Assembly (NCBI RefSeq): GCF_016862095.1 | Contig: NZ_BOMH01000044.1 | Location: 18,714-82,713 of the forward strand | Direction of reading: 5' to 3' | Origin: Actinoplanes cyaneus | GTDB taxonomy: Bacteria; Actinomycetota; Actinomycetes; Mycobacteriales; Micromonosporaceae | Length of the DNA: 64,000 nt | Part shown: one piece after another, positions 25,769 to 34,470 of the stretch | Numbering within the stretch: position 1 is the first letter of the stretch | Layout of the letters: the number at the start of each line of letters is the position of its first letter | Made by a program: the position numbers and the translations under genes | Notes under the pieces: model-generated | The model's database searches: none | Seen by the model: the letters and a program-made list of their open reading frames with translations, nothing else | Told to the model about the DNA's origin: nothing

Positions 25769-25831
25769 GCGCACCACTCCTCACCGAGGAGGGTGCGCTA
25801 GGTCCCGTGCATTCGCACGTGGGCCTTTTTT
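25768..25831 (+). terminator. ilvBNC attenuator (hairpin plus intrinsic terminator)
   Basis: AGCGCACC (25768-25775) pairs with GGTGCGCT (25792-25799), with an inner CTCCTC/GAGGAG stem. Directly after it GGTCCCGTGC (25801-25810) pairs with GCACG-T-GGGCC (25815-25825) around ATTC and is followed by six T. The second hairpin is a classic terminator 44 bases before the ilvB start. The first overlaps the leader stop codon, so a stalled ribosome could change folding. Confidence 0.8.
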
Positions 25832-25875
25832 GTTGCTCGAGTGTCGGACGCCAAACCGAAAAGGTCTGAACTGTC

Positions 25876-27705
25876 ATGACTAGACCCACGCCTGAATCGC
25901 TAGCTCATCGAGCCACTCCGGCCACCGTCGCGGCGGCCGTGAACACCGCTCCGGTCTCGACCGCCCCGGTAGCCACCACGGGCGCCGGCGCGCTCGTCCG
26001 GTCGCTTGAGGCGCTCGGCGTGGAGGTCGTGTTCGGCATTCCGGGCGGGACGATCCTGCCGGCGTACGACCCGCTGTTCGACTCCACGGTCCGGCACATC
26101 CTGGTCCGCCACGAGCAGGGCGCGGGGCACGCCGCGACCGGGTATGCCCAGGCCACCGGCAAGGTCGGGGTGTGCATGGCGACCAGTGGCCCGGGTGCGA
26201 CGAACCTGGTCACCGCGATCGCCGACGCGTACATGGACTCGGTCCCGATCGTCGCGATCACCGGCCAGGTGTCGCGGGCGGCGATCGGCACGGACGCCTT
26301 CCAGGAGGCGGACATCCAGGGCATCACCCTGCCGATCACCAAGCACAACTTCCTCGTGCAGACGCCCGAGGAGCTGCCGCGGATCATGGCGGAGGCGTTC
26401 CACCTGGCGGCCACCGGGCGGCCCGGCCCGGTCCTGGTCGACATCCCCAAGGACGTGCAGCAGGCGCAGACCACGTTCGCCTGGCCGCCGACCCTGGACC
26501 TGCCGGGTTACCGCCCGACCCTGCACCCGCACGGCAAGCAGATCCGCGAGGCGGCCCGGCTGATCGCCGCGGCCAAGCGCCCGGTGCTGTACGTGGGCGG
26601 CGGCGTGCTGAAGGCCGGCGCCACCGACGGGCTGCGCAAGCTGGCCGAGCTGACCGGCATGCCGGTGGTCACCACGCTGATGGCGCTCGGCGCGTTCCCC
26701 GACTCGCACCCGCAGCACCTGGGCATGCCCGGTATGCACGGCACCGTCCCGGCGGTCTACGCGCTGCAGAAGGCGGACCTGCTGGTGACGCTCGGCGCGC
26801 GGTTCGACGACCGGGTCACCGGCCAGCTGGACTCGTTCGCGCCGGACGCGAAGATCGTGCACGCCGACATCGACCCGGCCGAGATCGGCAAGAACCGGCA
26901 CGCGGACGTCCCGATCGTCGGCGACGCCCGGCACGTGATCGACGAGCTGATCGCCGCGGTCTCGGCCACCTCCGGCGGGGTCGAGCAGTACCCGGCCTGG
27001 TGGACCACGCTCAACGACCTGCGCGAGCGGTACCCGCTGGGCTACGAGGAGCCGACCGACGGCACCCTCGCCCCGCAGTACGTGATCGAGCGGATCGGTG
27101 AGCTGGTCGGCCCGGACGCGATCTACTGCGCCGGGGTCGGGCAGCACCAGATGTGGGCCTCGCAGTTCATCAAGTACGAGAAGCCGGGCACCTGGCTCAA
27201 CTCCGGCGGCGCCGGGACCATGGGCTACGCGGTTCCGGCCGCGATGGGCGCCAAGGTCGGCCGGCCGGACACCCAGGTCTGGGCGATCGACGGCGACGGC
27301 TGCTTCCAGATGACCAACCAGGAGCTGGCCACCTGCGCGCTGGAGGGCATCCCGGTCAAGATCGCCGTGATCAACAACGGCAACCTGGGCATGGTCCGCC
27401 AGTGGCAGACCCTGTTCTACGACGGGCGCTACTCCAACACCGAGCTGGGCACGCACAAGCACCGGATCCCGGACTTCGTGAAGCTGGCCGAGGCGCTGGG
27501 CTGCATCGGCCTGCGCTGCGAGTCGAAGGACGACGTCGACAAGGTCATCAAGCAGGCCATGGAGATCAACGACGCGCCGGTGGTCATCGACTTCACGGTC
27601 GGCAAGGACGCCATGGTGTGGCCGATGGTCGCGGCCGGCACCAGCAACGACGAGATCATGTTCGCCCGGGACGTGCGCCCGACCTTCGAAGAGGACGACC
27701 TGTGA
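25876..27705 (+). CDS. ilvB: Acetolactate synthase large subunit
   Basis: IlvB joins two pyruvates, or pyruvate and 2-oxobutyrate, in the first common step of branched-chain synthesis, using ThDP, FAD and Mg. The 609-residue product shows GIPGGTILPAYDPL, RHEQGAGHAATGYA with the catalytic Glu, and the ThDP site GDGCFQMTNQELAT. The N-terminal 30 residues are low-complexity Ala/Thr/Val and may be dispensable. Its stop overlaps the ilvN GTG by four bases. Expression is probably controlled by the upstream attenuator. Confidence 0.97.
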   Translation: MTRPTPESLAHRATPATVAAAVNTAPVSTAPVATTGAGALVRSLEALGVEVVFGIPGGTILPAYDPLFDSTVRHILVRHEQGAGHAATGYAQATGKVGVCMATSGPGATNLVTAIADAYMDSVPIVAITGQVSRAAIGTDAFQEADIQGITLPITKHNFLVQTPEELPRIMAEAFHLAATGRPGPVLVDIPKDVQQAQTTFAWPPTLDLPGYRPTLHPHGKQIREAARLIAAAKRPVLYVGGGVLKAGATDGLRKLAELTGMPVVTTLMALGAFPDSHPQHLGMPGMHGTVPAVYALQKADLLVTLGARFDDRVTGQLDSFAPDAKIVHADIDPAEIGKNRHADVPIVGDARHVIDELIAAVSATSGGVEQYPAWWTTLNDLRERYPLGYEEPTDGTLAPQYVIERIGELVGPDAIYCAGVGQHQMWASQFIKYEKPGTWLNSGGAGTMGYAVPAAMGAKVGRPDTQVWAIDGDGCFQMTNQELATCALEGIPVKIAVINNGNLGMVRQWQTLFYDGRYSNTELGTHKHRIPDFVKLAEALGCIGLRCESKDDVDKVIKQAMEINDAPVVIDFTVGKDAMVWPMVAAGTSNDEIMFARDVRPTFEEDDL

Positions 27706-28220
27706 CCACCAAACACACGCTGTCCGTGCTGGTCGAGAACAAGCCCGGCGTGCTCGCCCGGGTGAGCGGCCTGTTCTCCCGGCGCAGCTTCAACATCGAC
27801 TCCCTGGCGGTCGGCGAGACGGAGAACCCGGACGTCAGCCGCATCACGATCGTGGTGGACGCCGAGTCGTCCCCGCTGGAGCAGGTCACCAAGCAGCTCA
27901 ACAAGCTGGTGAACGTGCTGAAGATCGTGGAGCTGGACCCGGCGCAGTCGGTCCAGCGTGAGCTCCTGCTGGTCAAGGTGCGTGCTGACCGGGCGCAGCG
28001 TGGCCAGGTGCTGGAGACCGTCGAGCTGTTCCGGGCGCGGGTGATCGACGTCGCTCCGGACACCCTGACGATCGAGGCCACCGGTAATCCCGACAAACTG
28101 GATGCGTTGCTGCGCGACCTCGAGCCGTACGGCATCAAGGAGATGGTCCAGTCGGGTCTCGTGGCGATCGGCCGCGGCTCCCGCTCCATCACCACGGGCC
28201 CCGCGCTCCGTGCCGCCTAG
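27702..28220 (+). CDS. ilvN: Acetolactate synthase small (regulatory) subunit
   Basis: IlvN binds valine through its ACT domain and gives feedback control to IlvB. The 172-residue product begins TTKHTLSVLVENKPGVLARV, the family ACT signature, with SRRSFNIDSLAVG following. The GTG start at 27702 overlaps the ilvB stop (GTGA). Length fits the family. Confidence 0.96.
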   Translation: MTTKHTLSVLVENKPGVLARVSGLFSRRSFNIDSLAVGETENPDVSRITIVVDAESSPLEQVTKQLNKLVNVLKIVELDPAQSVQRELLLVKVRADRAQRGQVLETVELFRARVIDVAPDTLTIEATGNPDKLDALLRDLEPYGIKEMVQSGLVAIGRGSRSITTGPALRAA

Positions 28221-28250
28221 ATTTCCCCGAACACAGAGAAGAAGGATTTC

Positions 28251-29264
28251 ATGACCGCCGAAGTGTTTTACGACGACGACGCTGACCTGTCGATCATCCA
28301 GGGCAAGAAGGTCGCCGTCATCGGCTACGGCAGCCAGGGCCACGCCCACTCGCTGTCGCTGCGTGACTCGGGCGTCGAGGTCGTGGTCGGTCTGCAGGAG
28401 GGTTCCAAGAGCCGTCCGAAGGCCGAGGAGCAGGGCCTGACCGTGAAGACCCCGGCCGAGGCGTCCGCCTGGGCCGACGTGATCATGGTGCTCGCGCCGG
28501 ACACCGCGCAGCGCAAGATCTACGCCGAGTCGATCGCCCCGAGCCTGTCCGCGGGCAAGGCGCTGTTCTTCGGCCACGGCCTGAACATCCGCTTCGAGCT
28601 GATCAAGCCGCCGGCCGACGTGACCGTCGCGATGGTCGCCCCGAAGGGCCCGGGCCACCTGGTGCGCCGGCAGTACGTGGACGGCAAGGGCGTGCCCGCG
28701 CTGATCGCCGTCGAGCAGGACCCGGACGGCAACGGCCAGGCGCTCGCCCTGTCGTACGCGAAGGCGATCGGTGGCACCCGCGCCGGCGTCATCAAGACGA
28801 CGTTCAAGGAGGAGACCGAGACCGACCTGTTCGGCGAGCAGGCCGTGCTCTGCGGCGGCACCGCGGCCCTGGTCCAGACCGGTTTCGAGGTGCTCACCGA
28901 GGCGGGTTACGCCCCGGAGATCGCCTACTTCGAGTGCCTGCACGAGCTGAAGCTGATCGTCGACCTGATGTACGAGGGCGGCATCTCCCGGATGCGGTAC
29001 AGCGTCTCGGACACCGCCGAGTTCGGCGACTACGTCTCCGGCCCGCGCGTGATCAACGCGGAGACCAAGCAGGAGATGAAGCGCATCCTCTCCGACATCC
29101 AGACCGGCGAGTTCACCCGCCGCCTGATCGCCGACGACGAGGCCGGCGGCCCCGAGCTCAAGAAGTACCGTGAGCAGGGCGCCGAGCACCCGATCGAGGT
29201 CACCGGCAAGAAGCTGCGCGGCATGATGAGCTGGGTCGACCGCCCCATCACCGAAACCGCCTGA
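28251..29264 (+). CDS. ilvC: Ketol-acid reductoisomerase
   Basis: IlvC isomerises and reduces acetolactate and acetohydroxybutyrate with NADPH. The 337-residue class I product has the Rossmann motif GYGSQGHAHSLSLRDSG and the family block KGPGHLVRRQY. GAAGAAGGA lies five bases before the ATG. It is the last gene of ilvBNC and is followed by a strong terminator. Confidence 0.97.
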   Translation: MTAEVFYDDDADLSIIQGKKVAVIGYGSQGHAHSLSLRDSGVEVVVGLQEGSKSRPKAEEQGLTVKTPAEASAWADVIMVLAPDTAQRKIYAESIAPSLSAGKALFFGHGLNIRFELIKPPADVTVAMVAPKGPGHLVRRQYVDGKGVPALIAVEQDPDGNGQALALSYAKAIGGTRAGVIKTTFKEETETDLFGEQAVLCGGTAALVQTGFEVLTEAGYAPEIAYFECLHELKLIVDLMYEGGISRMRYSVSDTAEFGDYVSGPRVINAETKQEMKRILSDIQTGEFTRRLIADDEAGGPELKKYREQGAEHPIEVTGKKLRGMMSWVDRPITETA

Positions 29265-29274
29265 TCTCGCGAAG

Positions 29275-29307
29275 AAAGCGCCCGGCCGATCGTGGCCGGG
29301 CGCTTTT
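29275..29307 (+). terminator. Intrinsic terminator of the ilvBNC operon
   Basis: AAAGCGCCCGGCC (29275-29287) pairs perfectly with GGCCGGGCGCTTT (29294-29306) around GATCGT and runs into TTTT. It starts ten bases after the ilvC stop. Confidence 0.93.
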
Positions 29308-29535
29308 GCATACCCAGATTCTTATATACGCCGGCCCAGCGGGGCCCAGGCCGCATGCTCCCGCGCGGGCCGGGGCCGGTGATCTGGCCGCTGGCGCGTC
29401 CAAAGCGATCACCGGCCCCTTCACTGTCCGCTGTTGGTTCCGGAAACCCTCGATTCCGTGAGTGAACTGAACCGCCGTCGCCGACGCTCCGTACCATTTG
29501 TGTCCGTCAATGTGACGAACCTGGATGGAGGGTCC

Positions 29536-31110
29536 ATGACTTCTGTCGTCCTGGTAACCGAGGAGTTGGCGCCCGCCGCGATCGAGGTGCTCACCACGGA
29601 CTTCGACGTCCGTACGGTGGACGGCACGGACCGGCCCGCGCTGCTGAACGCCCTGAACGAGGCCGAGGCGGTGATCGTCCGGAGCGCCACCCGGATCGAC
29701 GCCGAGGCCCTGGAGTCCGCACCACACCTGCGCGTCGTGGCGCGGGCCGGGGTGGGGCTCGACAACGTCGACATCCCCGCCGCCACCGCCCGCGGGGTGC
29801 TAGTGGTCAACGCGCCCACCAGCAACATCATCTCGGCCGCGGAGCAGGCGGTGGCGCTGCTGCTGACCACGGCACGGCACACCGCCAGCGCCAGCGCGGC
29901 ACTCAAGGCCGGGAAGTGGCGGCGCTCGGCGTACACCGGTGTCGAAGTGCACGGCAAGACCGTCGGTGTGGTCGGTCTGGGCCGGATCGGGGTGCTGGTG
30001 GCCCAGCGGATGGCCGCCTTCGGGACCGAGGTGATCGCGTACGACCCGTACGTGCAGCCGGCCCGCGCCGCGCAACTCGGCGTCCGGCTGGTCACCCTGG
30101 ACGACCTCGTCCGGGAGAGTGACTTCATCTCGGTGCACCTGCCCCGCACGCCGGAGACGATCGGCCTGATCGGCGAGAAGGAGCTGGCAACCGTCAAGCC
30201 GGGGGTACGGATCGTGAACGCGGCTCGCGGCGGCCTGGTCGACGAACGCGCGCTGGCCGAGGCGATCGCCGACGGCCGGGTCGCGGGCGCCGGACTGGAC
30301 GTGTTCGAGACCGAGCCGCTGACCTCGTCACCGCTGTTCGCCTTCGACACCGTGACGGTCACCCCGCACCTGGGCGCGTCGACGGTCGAGGCGCAGGACA
30401 AGGCCGGCCTCGCCGTGGCGCGCAGCGTGCGGCTGGCGCTGCGCGGCGAGTTCGTGCCCGAGGCGGTGAACGTGCGCGCCGGCGGGGCGGTGGACGAGGA
30501 CGTACGGCCACTGCTGCCGTTGGCGGAGAAGCTCGGGCGGGTGTTCACCGCGGTCGCCGGTGGGGTCGCCGCCCGGATCACCGTCGAGGTGCGCGGCGAG
30601 GTCGCCACCCACGACGTCGGCGTGCTCGGCCTGGCCACCACGAAAGGCCTCTTCACCTCCGTCGTGGAGGAGCGGGTCACCTACGTGAACGCGCCGGCGC
30701 TGGCCGCCGGGCGGGGCGTCGCGGTGGAGCTGGCGACGTCGGAGGACGCCGGCGAGCACGCGAGCCTCATCGTGGTCCGGGGCGCGCTCGCCGACGGGCG
30801 CACGTTCGCGGTGGCCGGGGCCGGGGGGAAACTCGTCGAGGTCGACGGGTTCGAGCTGGACCTGCCTGCCGACGGGGTGCTGCTGTTCTTCCGCTACCGG
30901 GACCGGCCGGGCGTGGTCGGGCGGATCGGCACGATGCTGGGCCTGGCCGGGGTGAACATCGCGGCCATGCAGGTGGCCCGGCGCGCGGCCGGCGGGGAGG
31001 CGCTGATGACGCTGACCGTGGACGGTTCGGTCGACCCCGAGCTGCTGGCCGGCGTCGCCCGCGACATCGGCTCGTCCCTGTCGTCCGCCGTGGACCTGCG
31101 CGCCGACTGA
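29536..31110 (+). CDS. serA: D-3-phosphoglycerate dehydrogenase
   Basis: SerA oxidises 3-phosphoglycerate in the first step of serine synthesis. The 524-residue product is the long form: catalytic and NAD domains (VGVVGLGRIGVLVAQRM, then HLPRTPETIGLIG), the intervening allosteric domain, and a C-terminal ACT domain beginning about residue 450 (RDRPGVVGRIGTMLG). ATG 29536 is chosen for GGAGGG four bases upstream; the longer frame adds an Arg-rich non-conserved leader. It follows the ilvC terminator, so it is likely a separate unit. Confidence 0.95.
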   Translation: MTSVVLVTEELAPAAIEVLTTDFDVRTVDGTDRPALLNALNEAEAVIVRSATRIDAEALESAPHLRVVARAGVGLDNVDIPAATARGVLVVNAPTSNIISAAEQAVALLLTTARHTASASAALKAGKWRRSAYTGVEVHGKTVGVVGLGRIGVLVAQRMAAFGTEVIAYDPYVQPARAAQLGVRLVTLDDLVRESDFISVHLPRTPETIGLIGEKELATVKPGVRIVNAARGGLVDERALAEAIADGRVAGAGLDVFETEPLTSSPLFAFDTVTVTPHLGASTVEAQDKAGLAVARSVRLALRGEFVPEAVNVRAGGAVDEDVRPLLPLAEKLGRVFTAVAGGVAARITVEVRGEVATHDVGVLGLATTKGLFTSVVEERVTYVNAPALAAGRGVAVELATSEDAGEHASLIVVRGALADGRTFAVAGAGGKLVEVDGFELDLPADGVLLFFRYRDRPGVVGRIGTMLGLAGVNIAAMQVARRAAGGEALMTLTVDGSVDPELLAGVARDIGSSLSSAVDLRAD

Positions 31111-31266
31111 GTGCGCCGATCCGCTCGTCCGCGGTGGACCCGCGCTCACCACGGGACCCGTTCTGTTCGCCTGCCGCCGGTCCGGCTCAGCCGGGCCGGC
31201 GGAGCTCCACCGCCGTACCGTAATCATCCTGGGGATTTTCTTCTTGGCGGTTTTCCCCGGATCGGG

Positions 31267-31632
31267 TCAGCGGCCGCTCCGGACCGGCGGCGGGTACACC
31301 GTGCCGTCCTGAAGATCCAGAAGGTCCAGGTTCAGCTCGGCGGCCAGCCGCTCGATCGTCTCCAGCACCGCATCCGGGCAGTTCTCGTCCAGCCGCATCT
31401 GGATGTGGTCCGCCGCGGCGTGCAGCGGCGAGCTGGCCCAGGGCGATCCGGGGGCCGTCGCGCGCGGCCCACGATCCGGATAACTGCTGGTCAGGGCATC
31501 ATAGAAGGCGACAACGCGCGGGTCGGCCGGGCGTTGCGGGTGTACGCCCTCGGCGCACCGAGCATTGGCGGCGCGCACCTGGTCCGGGGCCGCCGCGGGG
31601 TCCATCGCCCACACCACTAGGTCGAAACTCAC
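31267..31632 (-). CDS. Conserved-looking hypothetical protein
   Basis: The product (121 residues, GTG start) begins MSFDLVVWAMD, resembling small actinobacterial cytoplasmic proteins of unknown function with an SFDLxVW start and a later SPWA segment. Codon bias is normal. No signal peptide or membrane segment is visible. It is convergent with serA. I cannot assign a role. Confidence 0.6.
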   Translation of the reverse strand: MSFDLVVWAMDPAAAPDQVRAANARCAEGVHPQRPADPRVVAFYDALTSSYPDRGPRATAPGSPWASSPLHAAADHIQMRLDENCPDAVLETIERLAAELNLDLLDLQDGTVYPPPVRSGR

Positions 31633-31691
31633 CGGCGCATGGTGCCATCAGAGGGGCTCCGGTCGCCGAACCCGTGGGCCGACACGCGGGG

Positions 31692-31712
31692 ATGCGTCTT
31701 GCGCGTCTTTAG
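31692..31712 (+). CDS. Possible leuB leader peptide MRLARL
   Basis: Six codons with two CTT leucine codons, which are rare here, precede a hairpin by about 125 bases and leuB by about 265. The GGGG directly before the ATG is too close to be a good ribosome site. The peptide is so short that chance is a real alternative. Confidence 0.25.
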   Translation: MRLARL

Positions 31713-31837
31713 TCCGCATCGCTAGCGTTGGTCCCGGCCGCACGTCCTTGGGTGGACTCGTCTTCGGGTGACGGAGTCTGTCGCGGGTCGCGCGGTCAAG
31801 AATTCGGCGGGACCGAGCCACGCGTACTCGTCGCAGC

Positions 31838-31871
31838 AGCCCCCGTGATCGTTTGCCGCGATCCGGGGGCT
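31838..31871 (+). terminator. Hairpin upstream of leuB (possible attenuator)
   Basis: AGCCCCCG-T-GATCG (31838-31851) pairs with CGATCCGGGGGCT (31859-31871), leaving one bulged T and a seven-base loop. It is followed by GTTCGTTT, a weak T-rich tail. It could be a terminator for an upstream transcript or an attenuator for leuB. Confidence 0.5.
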
Positions 31872-31975
31872 GTTCGTTTCCCGAGTGGTTCAGATTCTGA
31901 GACCGCCGTTCCGGCTTTCGGGAAGCCGCGTTACGGTGTGTGGTGTTCATCCGGACGGGGCAGGGGAGTCGAATC

Positions 31976-33007
31976 GTGAGCGTGGCGCGGATCGCGGTGG
32001 TGGCCGGCGACGGCATCGGAACCGAGGTGACCGCGCAGGCGCGCAAGGTGATCGACGCGGTTCTGCCCGGTGCCGACTACAACGAGTACGACCTGGGCGC
32101 CCGCCTCTACAACCGCACCGGCGAGGTCCTGCCCGCGTCGGTCCAGACCGAGCTGGCCGGCCACGACGCGATCCTGCTGGGCGCGATCGGCGACCCGAGT
32201 GTCCCGCCGGGCGTCCTGGAGCGCGGCCTGCTGCTGAAGCTCCGGTTCGACTTCGATCAGTATGTGAACCTGCGCCCCTCCAAGCTCTGGCCCGGCACCA
32301 CCAGCCCGCTCGCCGGGGTGAAGCCCGGTGAGATCGACATGGTCGTGGTCCGGGAGGGCACCGAGGGCCTCTACGTCGGCGCCGGCGGCGTCCTGCACAA
32401 GGACACCCCCGCCGAGATCGCCACCGAGGAGAGCCTGAACACCCGGCACGGCGTCGAGCGGGTCATCCGGGACGCGTTCGACCGCGCCCAGCGCCGCGAC
32501 CGCAAGCACGTGACCCTGGTCCACAAGACCAACGTGCTCACCCACGCCGGCAACCTGTGGTCCCGCACGTTCGCCGCGGTCGCCGCCGAGTTCCCCGGCG
32601 TCACCACGGAATACCAGCACATCGACGCGGCCAGCATGTTCATGGTCAGCAACCCGCAGCGCTTCGACGTGGTCGTCACCGACAACCTGTTCGGCGACAT
32701 CCTCACCGACATCGCCGCCGCCGTCACCGGTGGCATCGGCATGGCCGCCAGCGGCTCGGTCAACCCGGAGCGCAAGTTCCCGTCGACGTTCGAGCCGGTG
32801 CACGGCTCCGCGCCGGACATCGCCGGCCAGGGCATCGCCGACCCGGCCGCGGCCATCCTCTCCGCGGCGCTGCTGCTGGAGCACCTGGGCCGGCACGCCG
32901 AGGCCGCGCGAGTAACCGAGGCGGTCGCGGCCGAGGTCGCGTCCCGCACGCCGGGCGCGCCGCTGCGTACCGCCGAGGTCGGCGACCGGGTCGCCGCAGC
33001 CGTCTGA
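31976..33007 (+). CDS. leuB: 3-isopropylmalate dehydrogenase
   Basis: LeuB oxidises and decarboxylates 3-isopropylmalate in leucine synthesis and, where CimA is used, 3-methylmalate toward isoleucine. The 343-residue product shows VVAGDGIGTEV, VVREGTEGLYVG and FEPVHGSAPDIAGQGIADP. GTG 31976 is chosen because AGGGGAG lies seven bases upstream. It is the shorter actinobacterial type close to tartrate dehydrogenases, but the leucine-gene context supports LeuB. Confidence 0.94.
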   Translation: MSVARIAVVAGDGIGTEVTAQARKVIDAVLPGADYNEYDLGARLYNRTGEVLPASVQTELAGHDAILLGAIGDPSVPPGVLERGLLLKLRFDFDQYVNLRPSKLWPGTTSPLAGVKPGEIDMVVVREGTEGLYVGAGGVLHKDTPAEIATEESLNTRHGVERVIRDAFDRAQRRDRKHVTLVHKTNVLTHAGNLWSRTFAAVAAEFPGVTTEYQHIDAASMFMVSNPQRFDVVVTDNLFGDILTDIAAAVTGGIGMAASGSVNPERKFPSTFEPVHGSAPDIAGQGIADPAAAILSAALLLEHLGRHAEAARVTEAVAAEVASRTPGAPLRTAEVGDRVAAAV

Positions 33008-33088
33008 CCCACGGCCACGTCACCGGTGTGATCGGCTACCGTCCGGTAGCCCCCTGAGCGGAGCATCGGTTCGTCTCGCGAAGCCTCG

Positions 33089-33109
33089 CGGTCGTTGTTT
33101 TAACGACCG
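33089..33109 (+). terminator. Hairpin between leuB and ilvE
   Basis: CGGTCGTT (33089-33096) pairs perfectly with AACGACCG (33102-33109) around GTTTT. It lies 80 bases after the leuB stop and 76 before ilvE, with no T-run behind it. It may end leuB transcripts or shape the ilvE leader. Confidence 0.45.
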
Positions 33110-33149
33110 TTCGGGGTAGATTCATGGGCGCACCACGGGTGCCCCTCGC

Positions 33150-33188
33150 ATGCTTATTCTCCGCAGAAAGCAGGTCCCTTTGCCATGA
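33150..33188 (+). CDS. Leader ORF MLILRRKQVPLP overlapping the ilvE start
   Basis: This 12-codon ORF has Leu-Ile-Leu immediately after the start (CTT, ATT, CTC; the first two are rare here) and Val and Leu later. Its stop TGA overlaps the ilvE ATG as ATGA, so ilvE translation would be coupled to it. ilvE itself has only a weak ribosome site. A role as a branched-chain sensing leader is inference. Confidence 0.5.
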   Translation: MLILRRKQVPLP

Positions 33189-34282
33189 GCGGTGGTGACA
33201 GCCTCGACTTCGAGATCCGCCCGAATCCGGCTCCCGTAACGGACGCCGAGCGTGCCGCGCTGCTGGCCAACCCCGGGTTCGGCAGGGTCTTCACGGACCA
33301 CATGGTCACCGTGCGCTACGCCGACGGTAAGGGGTGGTATGAGCCCCGCGTCGAGGCCCGCGCACCGATCCCGATGGATCCGGCCAGCGCCGTGCTGCAC
33401 TACGCGCAGGAGATCTTCGAGGGCCTGAAGGCGTACACGCTGCCCGACGGCGGCGTCGCGATGTTCCGCCCGGAGGCGAACGCCGCCCGGTTCGCCCAGT
33501 CCGCCCAGCGGATGGCGATGCCGGCGCTGCCCGAGGAGATCTTCCTCAAGTCGCTGCACGAGATCATCTCGATCGACCGGCAATGGATCCCCGGGGGCGA
33601 GGACGGCAGCCTCTACCTGCGGCCGTTCGCCTACGCCAGCGAGGTCTTCCTCGGCGTGCGCCCGTCCCTGGAATACCTCTACCTGGTCATCGCGTCCCCG
33701 GTCGGGCCGTACTTCTCCGGCGGCGTCAAGCCGGTCTCGGTCTGGGTCACTCCGGACTACACCCGCGCGGCCCCCGGTGGCACCGGCGCGGCCAAGTGCG
33801 GCGGCAACTACGCGGCCGGCCTCTCCGCCCAGGCCGAGGCCATCGAGCACGGCTGTGACCAGGTCGTCTACCTCGACGCGGTGGAGCGCAAGTACATCGA
33901 CGAGCTCGGCGGCATGAACGTCTTCCTCGTCCTCGACGACGGCTCCCTGGTCACCCCGCCGCTGACCGGCACGATCCTGCCCGGCATCACCCGCGACTCG
34001 GTGATCAAGCTGGCCGAGCGGGCCGGTCGCCGCGTCGAGGAACGCGCGATCAGCCTGCAGGAGTGGCGCGACGGTGCCGCCTCCGGTCGCGTCCGCGAGG
34101 CGTTCGCCTGCGGCACCGCCGCGGTGATCACCCCGATCGGCACGATCAAGAGCCTCGACGGCGACTTCACCGTCGCCGACGGCGGCCCCGGCGAGGTCAC
34201 GATGGGCCTCCGCAAGGAGCTCGTCGACATCCAGCGCGGCCGCGCCGAGGACACGTTCGGCTGGGTCCACCGGGTCTTCTGA
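33185..34282 (+). CDS. ilvE: Branched-chain amino acid aminotransferase
   Basis: IlvE transfers amino groups from glutamate to the three branched 2-oxo acids using PLP. The 365-residue product has YAQEIFEGLKAY, the PLP-lysine region YLDAVERKYIDELGGMN and the fold-type IV tail SGRVREAFACGTAAVITPIG. Length is typical of the long actinobacterial form. The ATG overlaps a short leader ORF. Confidence 0.96.
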   Translation: MSGGDSLDFEIRPNPAPVTDAERAALLANPGFGRVFTDHMVTVRYADGKGWYEPRVEARAPIPMDPASAVLHYAQEIFEGLKAYTLPDGGVAMFRPEANAARFAQSAQRMAMPALPEEIFLKSLHEIISIDRQWIPGGEDGSLYLRPFAYASEVFLGVRPSLEYLYLVIASPVGPYFSGGVKPVSVWVTPDYTRAAPGGTGAAKCGGNYAAGLSAQAEAIEHGCDQVVYLDAVERKYIDELGGMNVFLVLDDGSLVTPPLTGTILPGITRDSVIKLAERAGRRVEERAISLQEWRDGAASGRVREAFACGTAAVITPIGTIKSLDGDFTVADGGPGEVTMGLRKELVDIQRGRAEDTFGWVHRVF

Positions 34283-34294
34283 CGCCGCTGCACC

Positions 34295-34334
34295 GCCCAC
34301 CGCAACCGCCGATCAGCGGTTGCGGTGGGCTTTT
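34295..34334 (+). terminator. Intrinsic terminator of ilvE
   Basis: GCCCACCGCAACCGC (34295-34309) pairs perfectly with GCGGTTGCGGTGGGC (34316-34330) around CGATCA, then TTTT. It is 12 bases past the ilvE stop. Confidence 0.93.
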
Positions 34335-34470
34335 CGCTTTCTGCCACCTCCACTCCCGCTCCGTCCCATCTCCCGGTACGGCCGTCGAACGCCCCGATCG
34401 CGCCTGTGGCGCGCATGACATCGTGTCGCGCGACTAGTTTTCGGGCGACAAGTTGGCTAGCGTCAATGAC

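Larger units (their letters stand above)
31633..31975. other. Spacer upstream of leuB with possible regulatory leader
   Basis: This 343-base stretch has no full-size gene. It includes a tiny Leu-containing ORF (31692-31712) and a strong hairpin at 31838-31871. The leuB promoter should lie here, but I could not pick a convincing -35/-10 pair. Confidence 0.45.

Noticed and set aside
31824..31856. A Val-Leu-Val...Val-Ile-Val stretch upstream of leuB that looks like a leader
   Set aside because: It lies inside a frame without a good start or a nearby stop and overlaps the hairpin itself, so the geometry for attenuation is wrong.
33122..33144. TTCATGGGCGCACC before the ilvE leader as another palindrome copy
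   Set aside because: Only about eight bases match the long element and the opposite arm is absent.
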